Assembly (NCBI GenBank): GCA_024734495.1
Contig: JALMQS010000187.1
Location: forward strand, 8,233,055-8,297,054
Reading direction: 5' to 3'
Origin: Forficula auricularia
Lineage: Eukaryota; Arthropoda; Insecta; Dermaptera; Forficulidae
Length of the DNA stretch: 64,000 nucleotides
Shown here: piece by piece, positions 46,501 to 57,354 of the stretch
Numbering within the stretch: position 1 is the first letter of the stretch
Layout of the letters: each line of letters begins with the position of its first letter
The notes under the pieces: generated by a model
The model's database searches: none
What the model was told of the DNA's origin: nothing
What the model saw: only the letters and a program-made list of their open reading frames with translations
Program-made: the position numbers and the translations under genes

Positions 46501-48286
46501 GTACGTCTTAAGTTTTTGGTAGTAAGTATACGGGATCAACTCCCTTAAGTTGAAAAGGTTTAGTTTTGGAGGTTCTGAAATAAAAAACAAACAGAAAAAA
46601 ATTAAAAAATAAAGATATCTCATGAAGAGATTTTGAACAATTGTTGATAGTGAGCTGATTTTTGGAAGACTCATCACTGTACCAAGTTCCAGCTTACTAG
46701 CTCAAACCGTTCGCTCACAAAAAATTATCATCTCACCAAAACTAACTAGAGGAAGCAATTTTTGGAAAAATTTCCACTTTTGATGATGATATAATTACAA
46801 TTTCAATTAGATATCAATGGGAGAGGAAAGTAAGTAGTAACTGGGCGATCGGCCTAAATATTGGGGTGCTATTAACGTGATGGGTGTTTGTTTTGGGGCG
46901 TGGTTCCCATGTCTTGGCCCGGTATTAATCTTAGTCACGTCCCTGATGTTCACGCATCCTAACTGTGTCACGTAGGGTTAATCATCCAGTAAAAAGCCTT
47001 ATAGAATCACATATAAAGAGTATCCATGAAAAAGTTACATTTAATAACATTGAATATGAATTTTTTTATTTTATTTTTTAGGAAGGTATTAGCTAGTATT
47101 CAAATAAAATGTCGAAAGATAAATAGATTCTTGGCACGCTAAAAGAATAGAATATTTAATTTCTCAGTGAGAAATGTCCTACTATAATATGAAAATAAAT
47201 TCAGCTTGGAAAAGAGCTAAGAAAAAATGATTTAAGATTTGAAAAAATAAATAAACCTTCTTCAAATTATATAAAACATGTCTAATTAGCTTCGCGGGTG
47301 GTATAATGATAAGGAGCAGAGGTTGGTTTGTTGAGGAAAGAACAAACATTGGATACCTCCTACTTGGAAGATTGTCGAGAGAAATTTTCCTACTCCCATC
47401 CTGAGAGTACTTCAAATAAAAAGAAATTCTTACAAGATTAAGATAATTATAAATATTTTAAGAGCTTCTTCTATATTAAAATTCAACTAAGTATATTATT
47501 ATTAATATATGAATTCAAAAATTGCAGAACCTATTGGCGAAAATCACAATAGAGATAACATCTCTTCGGATTAAATGGAATTAATATTACATGTAATCGA
47601 GTTCACCCCTTTTGACATCTAGTGGTAGAAAGTTAGCAGGCAAACAATTTCTATTCATCATTTACTTCCCTGTTAAGCAGCGCCTCTGATTTCCGTATTA
47701 ATCCAGAATACTCTTTCCGTGCCAATACAAATAATCAAAAGGTTGAATTTAGTTTAGCTTGTATAAATCAATTATACTGTAGAAACTTGAGCAAGCAGCA
47801 GCGTAATAAACAAACTAGTTTTTTCTTTATTTTTTTTTTAATTTACTCAAAAAACAATTAATTAAAACTACTAGCTTCCTACACAATAAATAGTGTTAAT
47901 TTTGCAGAATAATAATAATTAAAATAATAAACTATTAAACTAACAAACTTTTGTTATAATGTATTATAGGAGGTTATCCACAAATAACCCGATATTAACG
48001 AAGTTCTGCTAGTATTGCTACAGAAAAAACTCAAACGTTGCATAAAAGAAAAAAGAATTGAAGGAGAATTGGATTTAAGAGATTCCGGGAAGATGGAGAC
48101 AGAGGGGGAAATTTTAGTCTCTAGAATTCATAGAGATAAACGTGTTTGACAAATGGGTTCATTTGAGTTGTTTCCAGTTTGGCCACAAAGACTGTTGGCG
48201 AATTGCATTTATGCATAAGTGATGCTATAGTTCTGTTTCTTAACTCGAACTAAACAAAATATATTCATAAAAAGAAAAACTAGATA
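43569..48286. other. No gene confirmed; two GC-richer patches upstream of brat
   Basis: 43600-43690 is GC- and CpG-rich (TTGCCCCGGGCGACGTCGAC) and includes TTACGTCA, a CRE-like site. 46375-46510 is another GC-richer patch with GT-rich stretches. Either could mark a promoter or 5' UTR exon. A (TA)n microsatellite lies at 44370-44396. The remainder is AT-rich with no recognised frames. Confidence 0.4.
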
Positions 48287-48656
48287 CAGTGAAACCCCTC
48301 AAAATCCGAACTAATTGGGGCTGTAGCCTATTCGGATTTCAATTTGTTCGGATTAGCGGAAAGCACCTTCGACAATTGAAGACAAAATTAAGTGACACTT
48401 TGTGTGTTTCTATTATTATTTCATTGTTTTTGCAAAGTGATTAACCTAAAGAATTTCAATAACCAACTTTTATCGTTTTTCAATCCTGGATAACATAAGT
48501 ATGTAGACACATTTACACTTTGTTAGGTATGCTAACTGGACTTCTTTGTTAATTTTTCAACTAATTATGTAAATAAGGTTATAATATAGAATATCTACAT
48601 AATTGTTTTATGACTAATGACGGATTTCAAGGGTTCGGATTTGAGGGGTTTCACTG
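48287..48656. mobile_element. Tc1/mariner- or pogo-type MITE, 370 bp
   Basis: The ends are CAGTGAAACCCCTCAAAATC and its inverse (AAATCCGAACCC...), with TA at 48285-48286 and 48657-48658. The inverted repeats are about 27 bp and nearly perfect. The interior is AT-rich and non-coding. The CAGTGAAACC start is typical of pogo/Tigger-like derivatives. Confidence 0.85.
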
Positions 48657-50135
48657 TATTTCATTTTCCTAAAATGAGATTAGAAAACTCGATGTTATTT
48701 CTTGCCTTTTGCTGTTGTTATTAGATAATTAAAAGCTTATCAATAATGAGCCCTTGGTCGCATACTCAATATAAGTATAATAAGAAATTAAGGTGGATCA
48801 TGATTTTTTTTCTTTCTTTGTGTTATTTAGTCTAACTGAGACTGGTCGAGTGTCAAATCTTCCAGTTGTTGGTTCGAAATACGGCTGAGTGCACACATGG
48901 GACGGTAGAAGAGACGGAATTAATAAGTGGAAGGAATAAGAGAAACGAGCATAAAACTACCTAAGGGAAAGAAGAGCAAAACGAACAAGAGTTTGATGGA
49001 AGAGAACTCGTGGAACAACGGAACCTCAAGGAGCTAGTAATTTCAAGAAGAAAAGAAAGAACAAGGAGACAAAAATAAAAATTAGAAAGACTTTTGGAGG
49101 GCTTCCAAAGCTGAGTTCTGCTCTTATCTGCTCTTAACCATAACAGTAGGTTTGGAGAAATTAATTAATCTTTGATAACAATGAGAATATTATATTCATC
49201 AGTATATTTATATTCTTTTAAAAAATTAATTATTTACATTAAATCTCATTAATGTTAATCAACAGAATTTAAGCAAGCAAATGTTAGAATCGCATTTTTC
49301 AGCAAACTTTTAATGATCTCGTTATGTATTGTTTTCTTTTAAAAAGATTCATCCCCCTGAGGCTTACAGGTGTGGAGTTTACGGGGTTTGTTTCAAGTAA
49401 TTTTTTTGTTTCTTTTGTTTTTTCTTTTGAAAATGAAAGATTATGACAAAGCATTTTAGGGGGGGGGGGGATAAATAAATATACATAGTTTATATTATTA
49501 TTATTATTTAGTGACTTCCTTTAATTCATCATTGGATTAGACATTATGAAAGGGAATTAAAATTAATTAAATTTAATGAATACTTTTAGCTTACTGAGTT
49601 TGTTTTTCTGATAAACTAGTGGTTATATCAATTTATACCAATTAATTAATGGCTGTCAGATTCAATGACAATAAATCGAGTTGGCTTTAATCGCGTGAGA
49701 CTAACAAGATAAAAGCCTTGGGAGGGCATCTTGAGCACACAGGCCACTCAATAAGCCACGAGACCAATAATCTTTATTCCTGGGAGAGGAACCAATCGAC
49801 CTGGAGTTTCCAACTGCTCCTGACCAGGGGAAAAGAGAGAGAGAGAGAGAATCAGTCCAGTAGCCGAATAAGCCACTTATTTATAAGGGCTTTCCTTTCC
49901 AAAGTCCTTGCAAGATCATCTTCAACTCCAAATATCAATTTCAAAATCATCTATCAATCGAGCAGGAGGAAAGATACATATTTATAAATCCTCGAGACTG
50001 CAATAGTATAGCTGCTATATATATTTAGATGCCTGATTAACACACTAAAACTAAATGTTTCAAATAAAGGCAAATTCCTATCTGTTATTAGGCTGGTATC
50101 CGTAATGAATATAGCCTAACTTTTTCGGAGTTTAA
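48657..50135. other. No gene; simple repeats
   Basis: Includes a purine-rich stretch at 48900-49090, a 12-G run at 49460-49471, and GA-repeats at 49829-49842. The open frame at 49718-49987 runs through the GA repeat and resembles no protein. Confidence 0.4.
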
Positions 50136-50303
50136 AGGGGACCAAACAAATTGCGCTACACAGGCTATTGTGCAATTTGTTTGACAATGCATGGCAGTGA
50201 TGCGTTGCCCAAATATTTGACTAGTTTTAAACATGTTTGAAATCTTTTGTACAACGTTGCGCATCGCTTTGTTACACAATTTGTTTGACAATGTATGGGC
50301 ACC
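50136..50303. mobile_element. Shorter relative of the MITE at 34707-34974
   Basis: Begins AGGGGACC-AAACAAATTGCG and ends ATTTGTTTGACAATGTATGG-GCACCT, with TAA on the left and TTA on the right. The match to the 34707 element covers both ends and the AACGTTGCGCATCGCTTTGT segment, and an internal part has been lost. Confidence 0.7.
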
Positions 50304-52112
50304 TTTAGAGTGCTTTAACAGTTATCGGCGAGTCGAAAATGACAAGAATAAAATTAACTTATTGTTTTGAGCTCAATTTCGGTCATAAAATCGTCAGTCC
50401 TTTATCGTTGATGCCCAGTACTGAGAACATGTAGGGCATTTAAAGCATCCCAGATAGATCTTTATTATAATACAGATATTTTATATTTTCCTGTAAATAG
50501 ATGTATAAACCAGGCTTTTTCTAAATTTTGAGATTGTGTGGGAATGAATCCCTTGAAATAAGTCAATACTAGAGAACTCGGGCTCTTGGTCAATCCCATT
50601 CTGGGGATCCACCCATGTTTGATTTTATCATTGAAAAACCCTTTTTATGTTTTGATTAAGGAAAATTTTGATTCGTTTATCATCAGCGCTATTTGATTTA
50701 AATAAAAGTGATAAGCTCAAATATGTAAATAAATTCAAAGGCAAAGATGATTTCACAGAAGGCGCAAAATAAATATTTAAAAAGGAAAAACGTATTAAAG
50801 TAAATTAAACGAAACAGTGAAGCATTGGAGGCGTGTATCCTGTGTTTTGAGACAGAGAAAGAGCAGGTGAATTCGAAGAAACGAGTTGGTAGACATTGAC
50901 TTCTGACGAATGATCTACTAACTAACTAATCGCTTCGATTTTACATGCGGATTGTGATTGTTTCAGATGGAATATCTATTGGATGTAATCCATTCAACAG
51001 GTTGTTGCTTTTTCTTGATATTTTTCTTGCACGCGTGCTTGTGCGTGTAATCGTGCGTGCCTGGACGTGTTTTAATAAAAATCCGCGAAATATAGCTCCA
51101 TCTTGTTTGGACGGGGCATTTGGGGCAGCTGTATCCGAAACGCTTTAGTCACGCCACACCGCATTTTAATTAAATCATAACAGGTGAAGTGGAGGAGGAA
51201 AAAGGGCGGGGGGCTGTTGTTCGTGCGAAAGTAAATATTATATATATGAGAAAGAGAGAAAAAATACATTTTTACGAATTTATTATCTCTAAAATTAATT
51301 TTATGTCAGAACTGATAAAAGTTGGCAGAAACTTGTTAACACAAATAAAGGCAGTTTTGATGAATAGAGGAGAAAATAAATAATCTCTTATTATTGAAAA
51401 TATCAAATGACATGGATTTATTAACACATTTAAATACAGGGTGATTCAAAACTAAACGGTAACCTTGCATGCCTCTCAAAATAAGACGTAAAGTTCATAG
51501 TTAGTAGGTATGAGTCCGGTAAACAATTCGTTATTAATGGCTGATGAAATTTGCCCAAAAATGAGGTTTATTTTTTATATCTTACAAACATTTTAACCAA
51601 ATTTAGTGGTAATACACAATATATCAGAATATGATAATAATTACCAATATGGGTTTTAATTAATTTTCATTTTTTTTTTGTACAATTTGCGGGCAAATAG
51701 TTAAGGTGATTTTAAAAAAAAAATTTACGATGACAGATACGGGAATAATGATCCGATTTTAAATTTATACAGAGTCGTAATGTATAAACTACATTTTATC
51801 GAAAAAATGGTAGATAACGTGATAACCCATACCTCCGCGACTGTTTGCTAGGGGAGCTGGATTAGCTTATGCCTCCAGATTTAGAATGAGTTTGTTAGGA
51901 ATATGGTTAAAATATTTCCCTTATTAGTTTGAAAAATATAAAAACTAATCGATATTTTCTGGAAAATTTCTACATCTTGTATCTCAAAAACCTTTACCAA
52001 TCAATGTTGATATTACCTTTTTTAGTTCTTTTCATGAAATGATGTGTTCATAAAATATTTATTAAAACTGAGTCACTTTAGCTTTTTGTTAACTTTTTAA
52101 GATAAAATATAG
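50304..52112. other. No gene confirmed; GC-richer patch at 50940-51240
   Basis: The patch contains TTGCACGCGTGCTTGTGCGTG and other CpG-containing text and might be a promoter or untranslated exon. At 51437 a transposon-like start (TACAGGGTGATTCAAAACTAAA) appears with no clear matching end, though it resembles the ends of the MITE at 52113. Confidence 0.35.
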
Positions 52113-52380
52113 TACAAAGTATTTCAAAACTAAACCACATCTATTTTGTTCATGACACAAAGTAATAAATACAAAAGATTTATTTTTCAAGTTTTTATGT
52201 AAAGCTTTTAAAAATTCCGAAATGCCTTCTTCAGACAATAGATATTAATTTGAAATTAATATATTTCGAAAAGTTGACATAAAAACATAGCGAGTGAGTC
52301 ATTTTTAATAAATCATTGTATTTATATATCTACTTTACGACATGAACAAAATATATCATTTAGTTTTGAAACTAACTGTA
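52113..52380. mobile_element. MITE, about 268 bp, TA-flanked
   Basis: Imperfect inverted repeats of about 60 bp: TTTCAAAACTAAA and TTTTGTTCATG on the left, and their inverses ending ACTAACTGTA on the right. TA is present at both outer edges. It directly abuts the palindrome at 52379-52772. Confidence 0.65.
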
Positions 52381-52772
52381 TATGTTGCAGTAAAACCCCG
52401 TTTTTTAGTAAGAATGGGTTATTACTAAGTTAAAACGCGTTTCACAGAATACCTTAGTGGCAACTAGAGTTTACTGATGTTGGTTGAGTTTGGTTCAAAG
52501 TTCTAGAATCTATATTTTTGACCTTCCGCCTCATTTTATGTTTATTTTCAAAAAATTTTAAACGAAAATGTCAAAAATTACACTTCTACAACTTTGTTTC
52601 TAATTTTTGACATTTTCGTTTAAAAAACTTGGAAATTAACACCCAAAATGAGGCAGAAGGTCGAAAATCAAGATTCTAGACCTTTGAACCAAGCTCAACC
52701 AATAACAGTAAACTCTAGTTGCCACAAAGGTATTCATTCAGTGAAACCGGGTTTTTACTGCAACATATATAT
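52379..52772. mobile_element. Foldback element, arms about 175-200 bp
   Basis: The left edge TATATGTTGCAGTAAAACCC matches inverted the right edge GGGTTTTTACTGCAACATATA. The inner arms meet around a 20-base loop (near 52581-52600) with TTTTTGACATTTTCGTTTAA-type text on both sides. The left arm has about 38 extra bases near 52401-52440. A (TA)n tract follows at 52765-52785. Confidence 0.8.
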
Positions 52773-53310
52773 ATATATATATATTATTTGATGAAAATTC
52801 TAAAAAAAGCGGGGGCCAACCTTGAGAAGAGGTTAATATTTTGATAATCTGAGATTCTCGTCAATACAATGAATCGCTATCTAAATAATGGATAATATAA
52901 GGAAATCTCAAGGGCCAGGGGGAGAAGGACCTCACGGCGTTACTCATCGCAAGCAAAATGAGTCATTCGATGAGGGGGAACGACCCCGATGGCATAAAGA
53001 TCGAAGAAACAGAGCAAAGCGAACCAGCACTCAGCTATCTACTATCCATCACTTTCGATTTCTAGCCGAAAATAATTCTACACTCTGATCAATTGGGCAA
53101 ATTTATCAATTGGAATCACGCGAAGATTTTCTTAATGAAAAATGTCCAACTAACAAATTGATTTGATTTGAATAATTTCCTATATAAAAATATTTATTCG
53201 GAGAGACGGAAAATAATGAAAAAAGATATACTAGTAGATAGATACCGATAGATAATAACTCAAGGTGGAAAAACCCAGACACTTAATAATTAGAAAAAAA
53301 AAAAATAGAT
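52773..53310. other. No gene confirmed; one GC-richer open frame
   Basis: 52888-53088 (plus strand) is open for 66 codons with a charged composition (Arg, Lys, Glu, Gly) and is less AT-rich than its flanks. It matches nothing I recognise and has no visible partner exon. It could be a small transposon gag-like remnant or chance. Confidence 0.3.
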
Positions 53311-53545
53311 TCTTCTTCGAGTGGCATACCCGAAACGGGAGTCGGCGTCTCTCCACATATGCCTGTGCTGAGTGTGTTTAGTTGTTTTTACACAGATATA
53401 CGGGACCTACTTTTTAACGCCGGTTCCATTTGGAGAGGTGACTAGGTAATTATACTCTTGGTAGGTTGCAATTACTTTCCAAGAGGAGGCGACTGCAAAT
53501 ATCTATCTGCCGAGACTCGGTCTCGAACCAGTAGATTAAAGCAAT
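53311..53545 (-). mobile_element. GAA-tailed SINE-like element, about 230 bp
   Basis: Read on the minus strand it begins near CTGGTTCGAGACCGAGTCTC, which includes a B-box-like GGTTCGAGACC, and ends CCCGTTTCGGGTATGCCACT followed by CGAAGAAGAA. The last 50 bp are the source-type sequence of the 51-bp insert in mariner at 3237-3287. The GAA-type tail is shared with the RTE-like fragment 70 bp away, which suggests use of the same retrotransposition machinery. An A box was not identified. Confidence 0.5.
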
Positions 53546-53618
53546 TGAAATATGTAACTAAAATTAATATTGAAATATTATTAAAATCACACATAATTAA
53601 TCATAATTATTTATTGAA

Positions 53619-53873
53619 ATGAAGACATTGCGAAGGATAATGGACGTGACCAGGCTCGATAGAATGAAGAGTGAAGATATTAGAGAAAAATGTGGAATAC
53701 AAAAGGTGGGAGAATGGATCAAGAGAAGAAGAACAGAATGGTACGCGCATGTGGGAAGAATGACAGAAGACCGACTAGTAAAGAAAGTGATGACCAACAA
53801 GCCGGTTGGAATAAGAAGTAGAGGTCGTCCCAAGAAAAGATGGCATGACGATCTGGAAGAAACAAACCTATAG
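53619..53873 (+). pseudogene. C-terminal end of a non-LTR reverse transcriptase
   Basis: 84 codons: a start of the form TLRRIMDVTRLDRMKSEDIR, then WIKRRRTEWYAHVGRMTEDR and a closing GRPKKRWHDDLEE. The pattern R-D-R-x-x-N/S-E-D-I-R...W-x-H-x-R-M...R-G-R-P-x-x-R-W is a hallmark of the C-terminus of RTE/craft-like LINE polyproteins. The ATG at the first position is fortuitous: it sits at the truncation junction, within the protein. The polymerase and endonuclease domains are absent, so the fragment cannot act alone. The frame is intact to the stop codon, so the insertion is fairly young. Confidence 0.85.
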
Positions 53874-53898
53874 GTTTAAATACAAGAAGAAGAAGAAG
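53619..53898 (+). mobile_element. 5'-truncated RTE-like non-LTR retrotransposon, 280 bp
   Basis: Flanked by a perfect 10-bp target duplication, ATTTATTGAA (53609-53618 and 53899-53908). It ends in a GAAGAAGAAG tail. It carries the last 84 codons of a reverse transcriptase protein, described separately. The 5' truncation point and the tail are the usual marks of target-primed reverse transcription. Confidence 0.85.
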
Positions 53899-53934
53899 AT
53901 TTATTGAACACGAATAAATAATACAATAAAACTA

Positions 53935-54276
53935 TTTTTTTGTTAATTTTTTTATTTATTGTTAAGGTTTTGACCAGGTTTCCTTAACAACTTATGGCAA
54001 ATGCCGGGATGGCTAATGCGTCGTTTGCTCCTGGTATCGGTTTTTTGTGCGAAATTTTTAAATTACTTTTTGTCTTTCGGTGGAAATCTATGATCATGTT
54101 ATATTTGTTTATGAGCATACATTACTATTTTTTATTGTTTTTATTTGTTAAATTATTGTAGTTAATTTGTATTGAGGTTTGTTGTAGTTAAGTTGTATTG
54201 ATGTTTGGAGGACCTAGCCTCCGAGGTCTTTTGCCTCTAAGCAGGTCGACGAATAAAGTTTTGTTTATTATTTATT
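53935..54276 (+). mobile_element. LINE-like 3' UTR fragment, about 340 bp
   Basis: Interrupts the palindromic element between CAATAAAACTA and CGACATTTCGATCG. It is non-coding and ends ACGAATAAAGTTTTGTTTATT followed by a TTATTTATTA tail, with an AATAAA signal near the end. The hairpin AGGACCTAGCCTCCGAGGTCT precedes the tail. The class (jockey/CR1/other) is not resolved, and the target duplication is too short to define. Confidence 0.55.
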
Positions 54277-54445
54277 ACGACATTTCGATCGACTTATTCT
54301 GCGATCGATCTCAAGTATATGGTGTGTGGTCATACTTGAGAACGATAGCAGAATAAGTCGAACGAAACGTCGTAGTTTTATTGTATTATTTATTTATTCG
54401 TGTTCAATAAATAATTGTAATTAATTATGTGTGATTTTAATAAAA

Positions 54446-55410
54446 TTTCAACTCTTAAAAAAATTAATCACAAAAATAAAACCTTTAACAGCTTCAGTTA
54501 AAATTTTAATACAAAAGTGGCCAAATGTGAATGGAACTCACATATCAAAAGATTAGGCCAATTTTTTTTTACCCAAACTAATAATTTTAATAGCGACTAA
54601 AATAACTTTCATCAAAATTCCTCATGCTTAATAAGCTATTTTTCACAGTTTTTTAAATCAAAGGGATCCAAATTAAAAGGGGGAGCGAGCGACTGGAGCG
54701 TCAAAATAAAATCGACAAATTGGACGAGAATTATATGATAGAGAAAAAGTCAAAATTTTCTGAAAAATTGTTTTAATTTATAGTTTTTTAAAATTATCAA
54801 ATGTCCAGTTTTTCTTGCTGTAGAGGGTATTTTTCCTTCTTAATACGTGGAATATAAAGGCAATATATAAAAAAAATATATCTTAATGAAAAGTTTCTTT
54901 TAAGAGTTAATTGCTCTTGATCTATGGACTAGGGATGGAATGAAGCGGGTAGGAAGGAAGGGAGTGCCTAAGGCTATTTGAGAGTAGCGAGCTCATTAAG
55001 AGAGATCGAGCCAACTTTTGTTGGTCCGATATGGCATATTTGTTTCCTTGGCTTTAGAGGGGTGGAAGTGAAATTGCACGAGAATTTATGTTTATTTCCT
55101 AAGCCTTGGGACAATTATCAAGAAAAAAAATGAGCAAATACACAGTGCAGTGAATTAATTGTTTCAAACATTGACAATGGAATGGCGGCGACAAAGGCTG
55201 CCAACTGCTAATGAATGGGTCTTATGTCTTTTCATTTATGTCGGTATTAAATCGTTGAGAAATAATCGATTTCTCTAAACTACAGATAAAAAACATTTTC
55301 TTGTAGGGCGGAATAGTCATATGAAAAAAAAACAGGTGACATTGATAATAATAATTGAATTAATTATACTCTCTGTTCACTTCAGGTTATGGTTGGAAAC
55401 AAGAACTTTA
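54446..55410. other. No gene seen
   Basis: AT-rich; a slightly GC-richer part at 54940-55060 shows no coding signature. Confidence 0.4.
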
Positions 55411-55833
55411 GAGTTAAAATAACTATCAAGCTGGCTTCAGGTGGTACACACATTCTGACAGATTTCGTTGACAAACAAAGATCTCGAGTTTGAGAGAAGA
55501 TGAAAAATCCGAACTTTAATGTGATTTCTGTTCCTCTTTGCCTTCTAAAGTAGTTAAAAGAATTTATTAGATGTTGGTAGCACTGCTTTAATGAAAGTAG
55601 AACTGGTTATCAAGATGTTTAGAGTTAAAATAACTATCAAGCTGGCTTCAGGTGGTACACACATTCTGACAGATTTCGTTGACAAACAAAGATCTCCGGC
55701 TTAGAAGAGTGAAGATGAAAAATCCGAACTTTAATGTGATTTCTGTTCCTCTTTGCATTCTAAAGTAGTTAAAGAATTTATTAGATGTTGGTAGCACTGC
55801 TTTAATGAAAGTAGAACTGGTTATCAAGATGTT
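55411..55833 (+). repeat. Tandem duplication, 210-bp unit, two copies
   Basis: 55411-55620 and 55621-55833 are nearly identical (AGAGTTAAAATAACTATC start, GTTATCAAGATGTTT end), differing by a few substitutions and small indels near 55490 and 55560. The rest of the region is not repeated. A recent local duplication. Confidence 0.9.
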
Positions 55834-57354
55834 TTGCCTGTGAGTTTATTATTGAATATCTTCTGTAAAGTTTTAAAGTTTTCCGTTGAACAGAATGTCG
55901 GAGGATTCTGGATTAGAGTACTTGAGGTGGATTTCTAAAAGTGATTAAAATTATTACGATATTACTAAAGTGCGTGCCTTAATTCTGAAGCTTTCTTAAA
56001 AAAAAAAGAGTAGCTTATATACCAAAATAAATAACAAGGAGGTTAAGTTCAAATATTGCCTGAGGAAGCAGAAAAATATATTGCGAAACGTGGCAACATT
56101 TTGAAAATTTAACTTTTAATTTTATTTAAAGTTCATATACCCAATAACCAGCCACAAAGGAAAATAAATAACTACATTTACTTACATTCGCTTCCAAAAG
56201 TTTATTTTTGCTGATGAAAACTTTTATGTAGCAAAACAGTTTGTAAGAAAAAATATTTATTTACTTATTTTTCATAGTATTTTAATATGGGATCAAAACG
56301 TAATAAAGTTCAATCACCGAGATGGTCGGAAATTAACGTCTCCTTTCACATTCAAAAAACTCATAAATAAAGCATTTTAAATTTGTTTTCCAGGAGAGAG
56401 TTGTCCTTAAAATATTGAATATTCCCATTTAAGATATGAAAACTATTTAGAGTAAAAAAAATCATTAAGATCTTTTGATAATATTTTTGTTTCAACATTT
56501 CTTAAGAAAATATCTAGGACTAAATGTCAGGATGACGATATGATAGATCTCAGGAAACTATAATATAGGTCAATAGATATTGTTTAATTTAGATAAAGAA
56601 ATCGAAAAAAGCGGAAGTATCTTGAGATAATATGACCTAGTGGAGAATATTCTGCGACGCAATTGCATTCTTGAAAGAAATAAAAATGAATAAATAAATA
56701 TTCATAATACCTACATATTTATAAAATAATTTATATTTTTTAGATAAAATAAAAATTCTAGAAAAAATTGAATTCATGGAAAATGTTTTTTGATTTATTA
56801 CCTATATCAAGAACAAATAACAAATAAATTATTTTTATTTTATTTTTTTTTTAATTCCTGATAATAATCGAATTTTCAAGTTCTGATTTTCTGTTTGAAA
56901 GCAGGGAACAATGAGAATAATTGAATTTGTTAAGAGTTCGGGGGTTAGATGGATTTGGATTTAATAAAATCAAATCGCGAATCAATTGTTTTTTTTTTTC
57001 TCTTACTGAATTATTTATACTCGGCTTATACCTAGTTCAATCGTGGGGTGTATTTGATTTGAATTTGGTCGATATCAGTACCAGATAAGATTAATCTGAA
57101 TCTAGTTTTCATTAAATATAATTATTTTTTCTCTTTCATGTTGAAACGCAAGTCAATCCTGACTCATTGGTGTTGCACTTTCTTGCGTACTTAGCATTAA
57201 ATAAATAAATAAATAAAAATCTGAGCCATAAGTGTTTTTTTTGTTTGATGTCTTCAAGTTTCTAAAATGAAAAGCAAATCAAATTCAAAGATAGTTTATT
57301 AAAAAACAAAAAATTGTTTAAGGACATATTTTGTTACACAAGCTTGTGAAACGA
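55834..57354. other. No gene; one hammerhead-like motif
   Basis: AT-rich, except for the compact motif at about 56053-56097, listed separately. At 57200-57217 there is a short AAAT repeat. Confidence 0.4.
56053..56097 (+). ncRNA. Solitary hammerhead-like motif
   Basis: CTGAGGA (56060-56066), one extra A, a 3-bp stem GCA/TGC around an AT-rich loop, then GAAA (56085-56088) and CGTG. TTGC just before and GCAA just after could form stem I. The base at the expected cleavage position is G, which the hammerhead rule (H = A, C or U) excludes, so this copy should be inactive. Confidence 0.4.

Larger units (their letters stand above)
53555..54445. mobile_element. Palindromic element split by two retroelement insertions
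   Basis: Outer arms: AAAATCACACATAATTAATC at 53583 and its inverse near 54422-54440. Inner arms: ATTTCGATCGACTTATTCTG at 54283 and its inverse near 54345. The left arm is cut at 53618 by an RTE-like fragment and again at 53934 by a second LINE-like fragment. It is the same family as 22262-22494, which shows the uninterrupted order. Confidence 0.75.

Noticed and set aside
49718..49987. 89-codon open frame
   Set aside because: Passes through a GA microsatellite and has ordinary non-coding composition on both sides.
52888..53088. 66-codon charged open frame as a gene
   Set aside because: No homolog recognised, no exon partners; kept only as a low-confidence note in the region entry.
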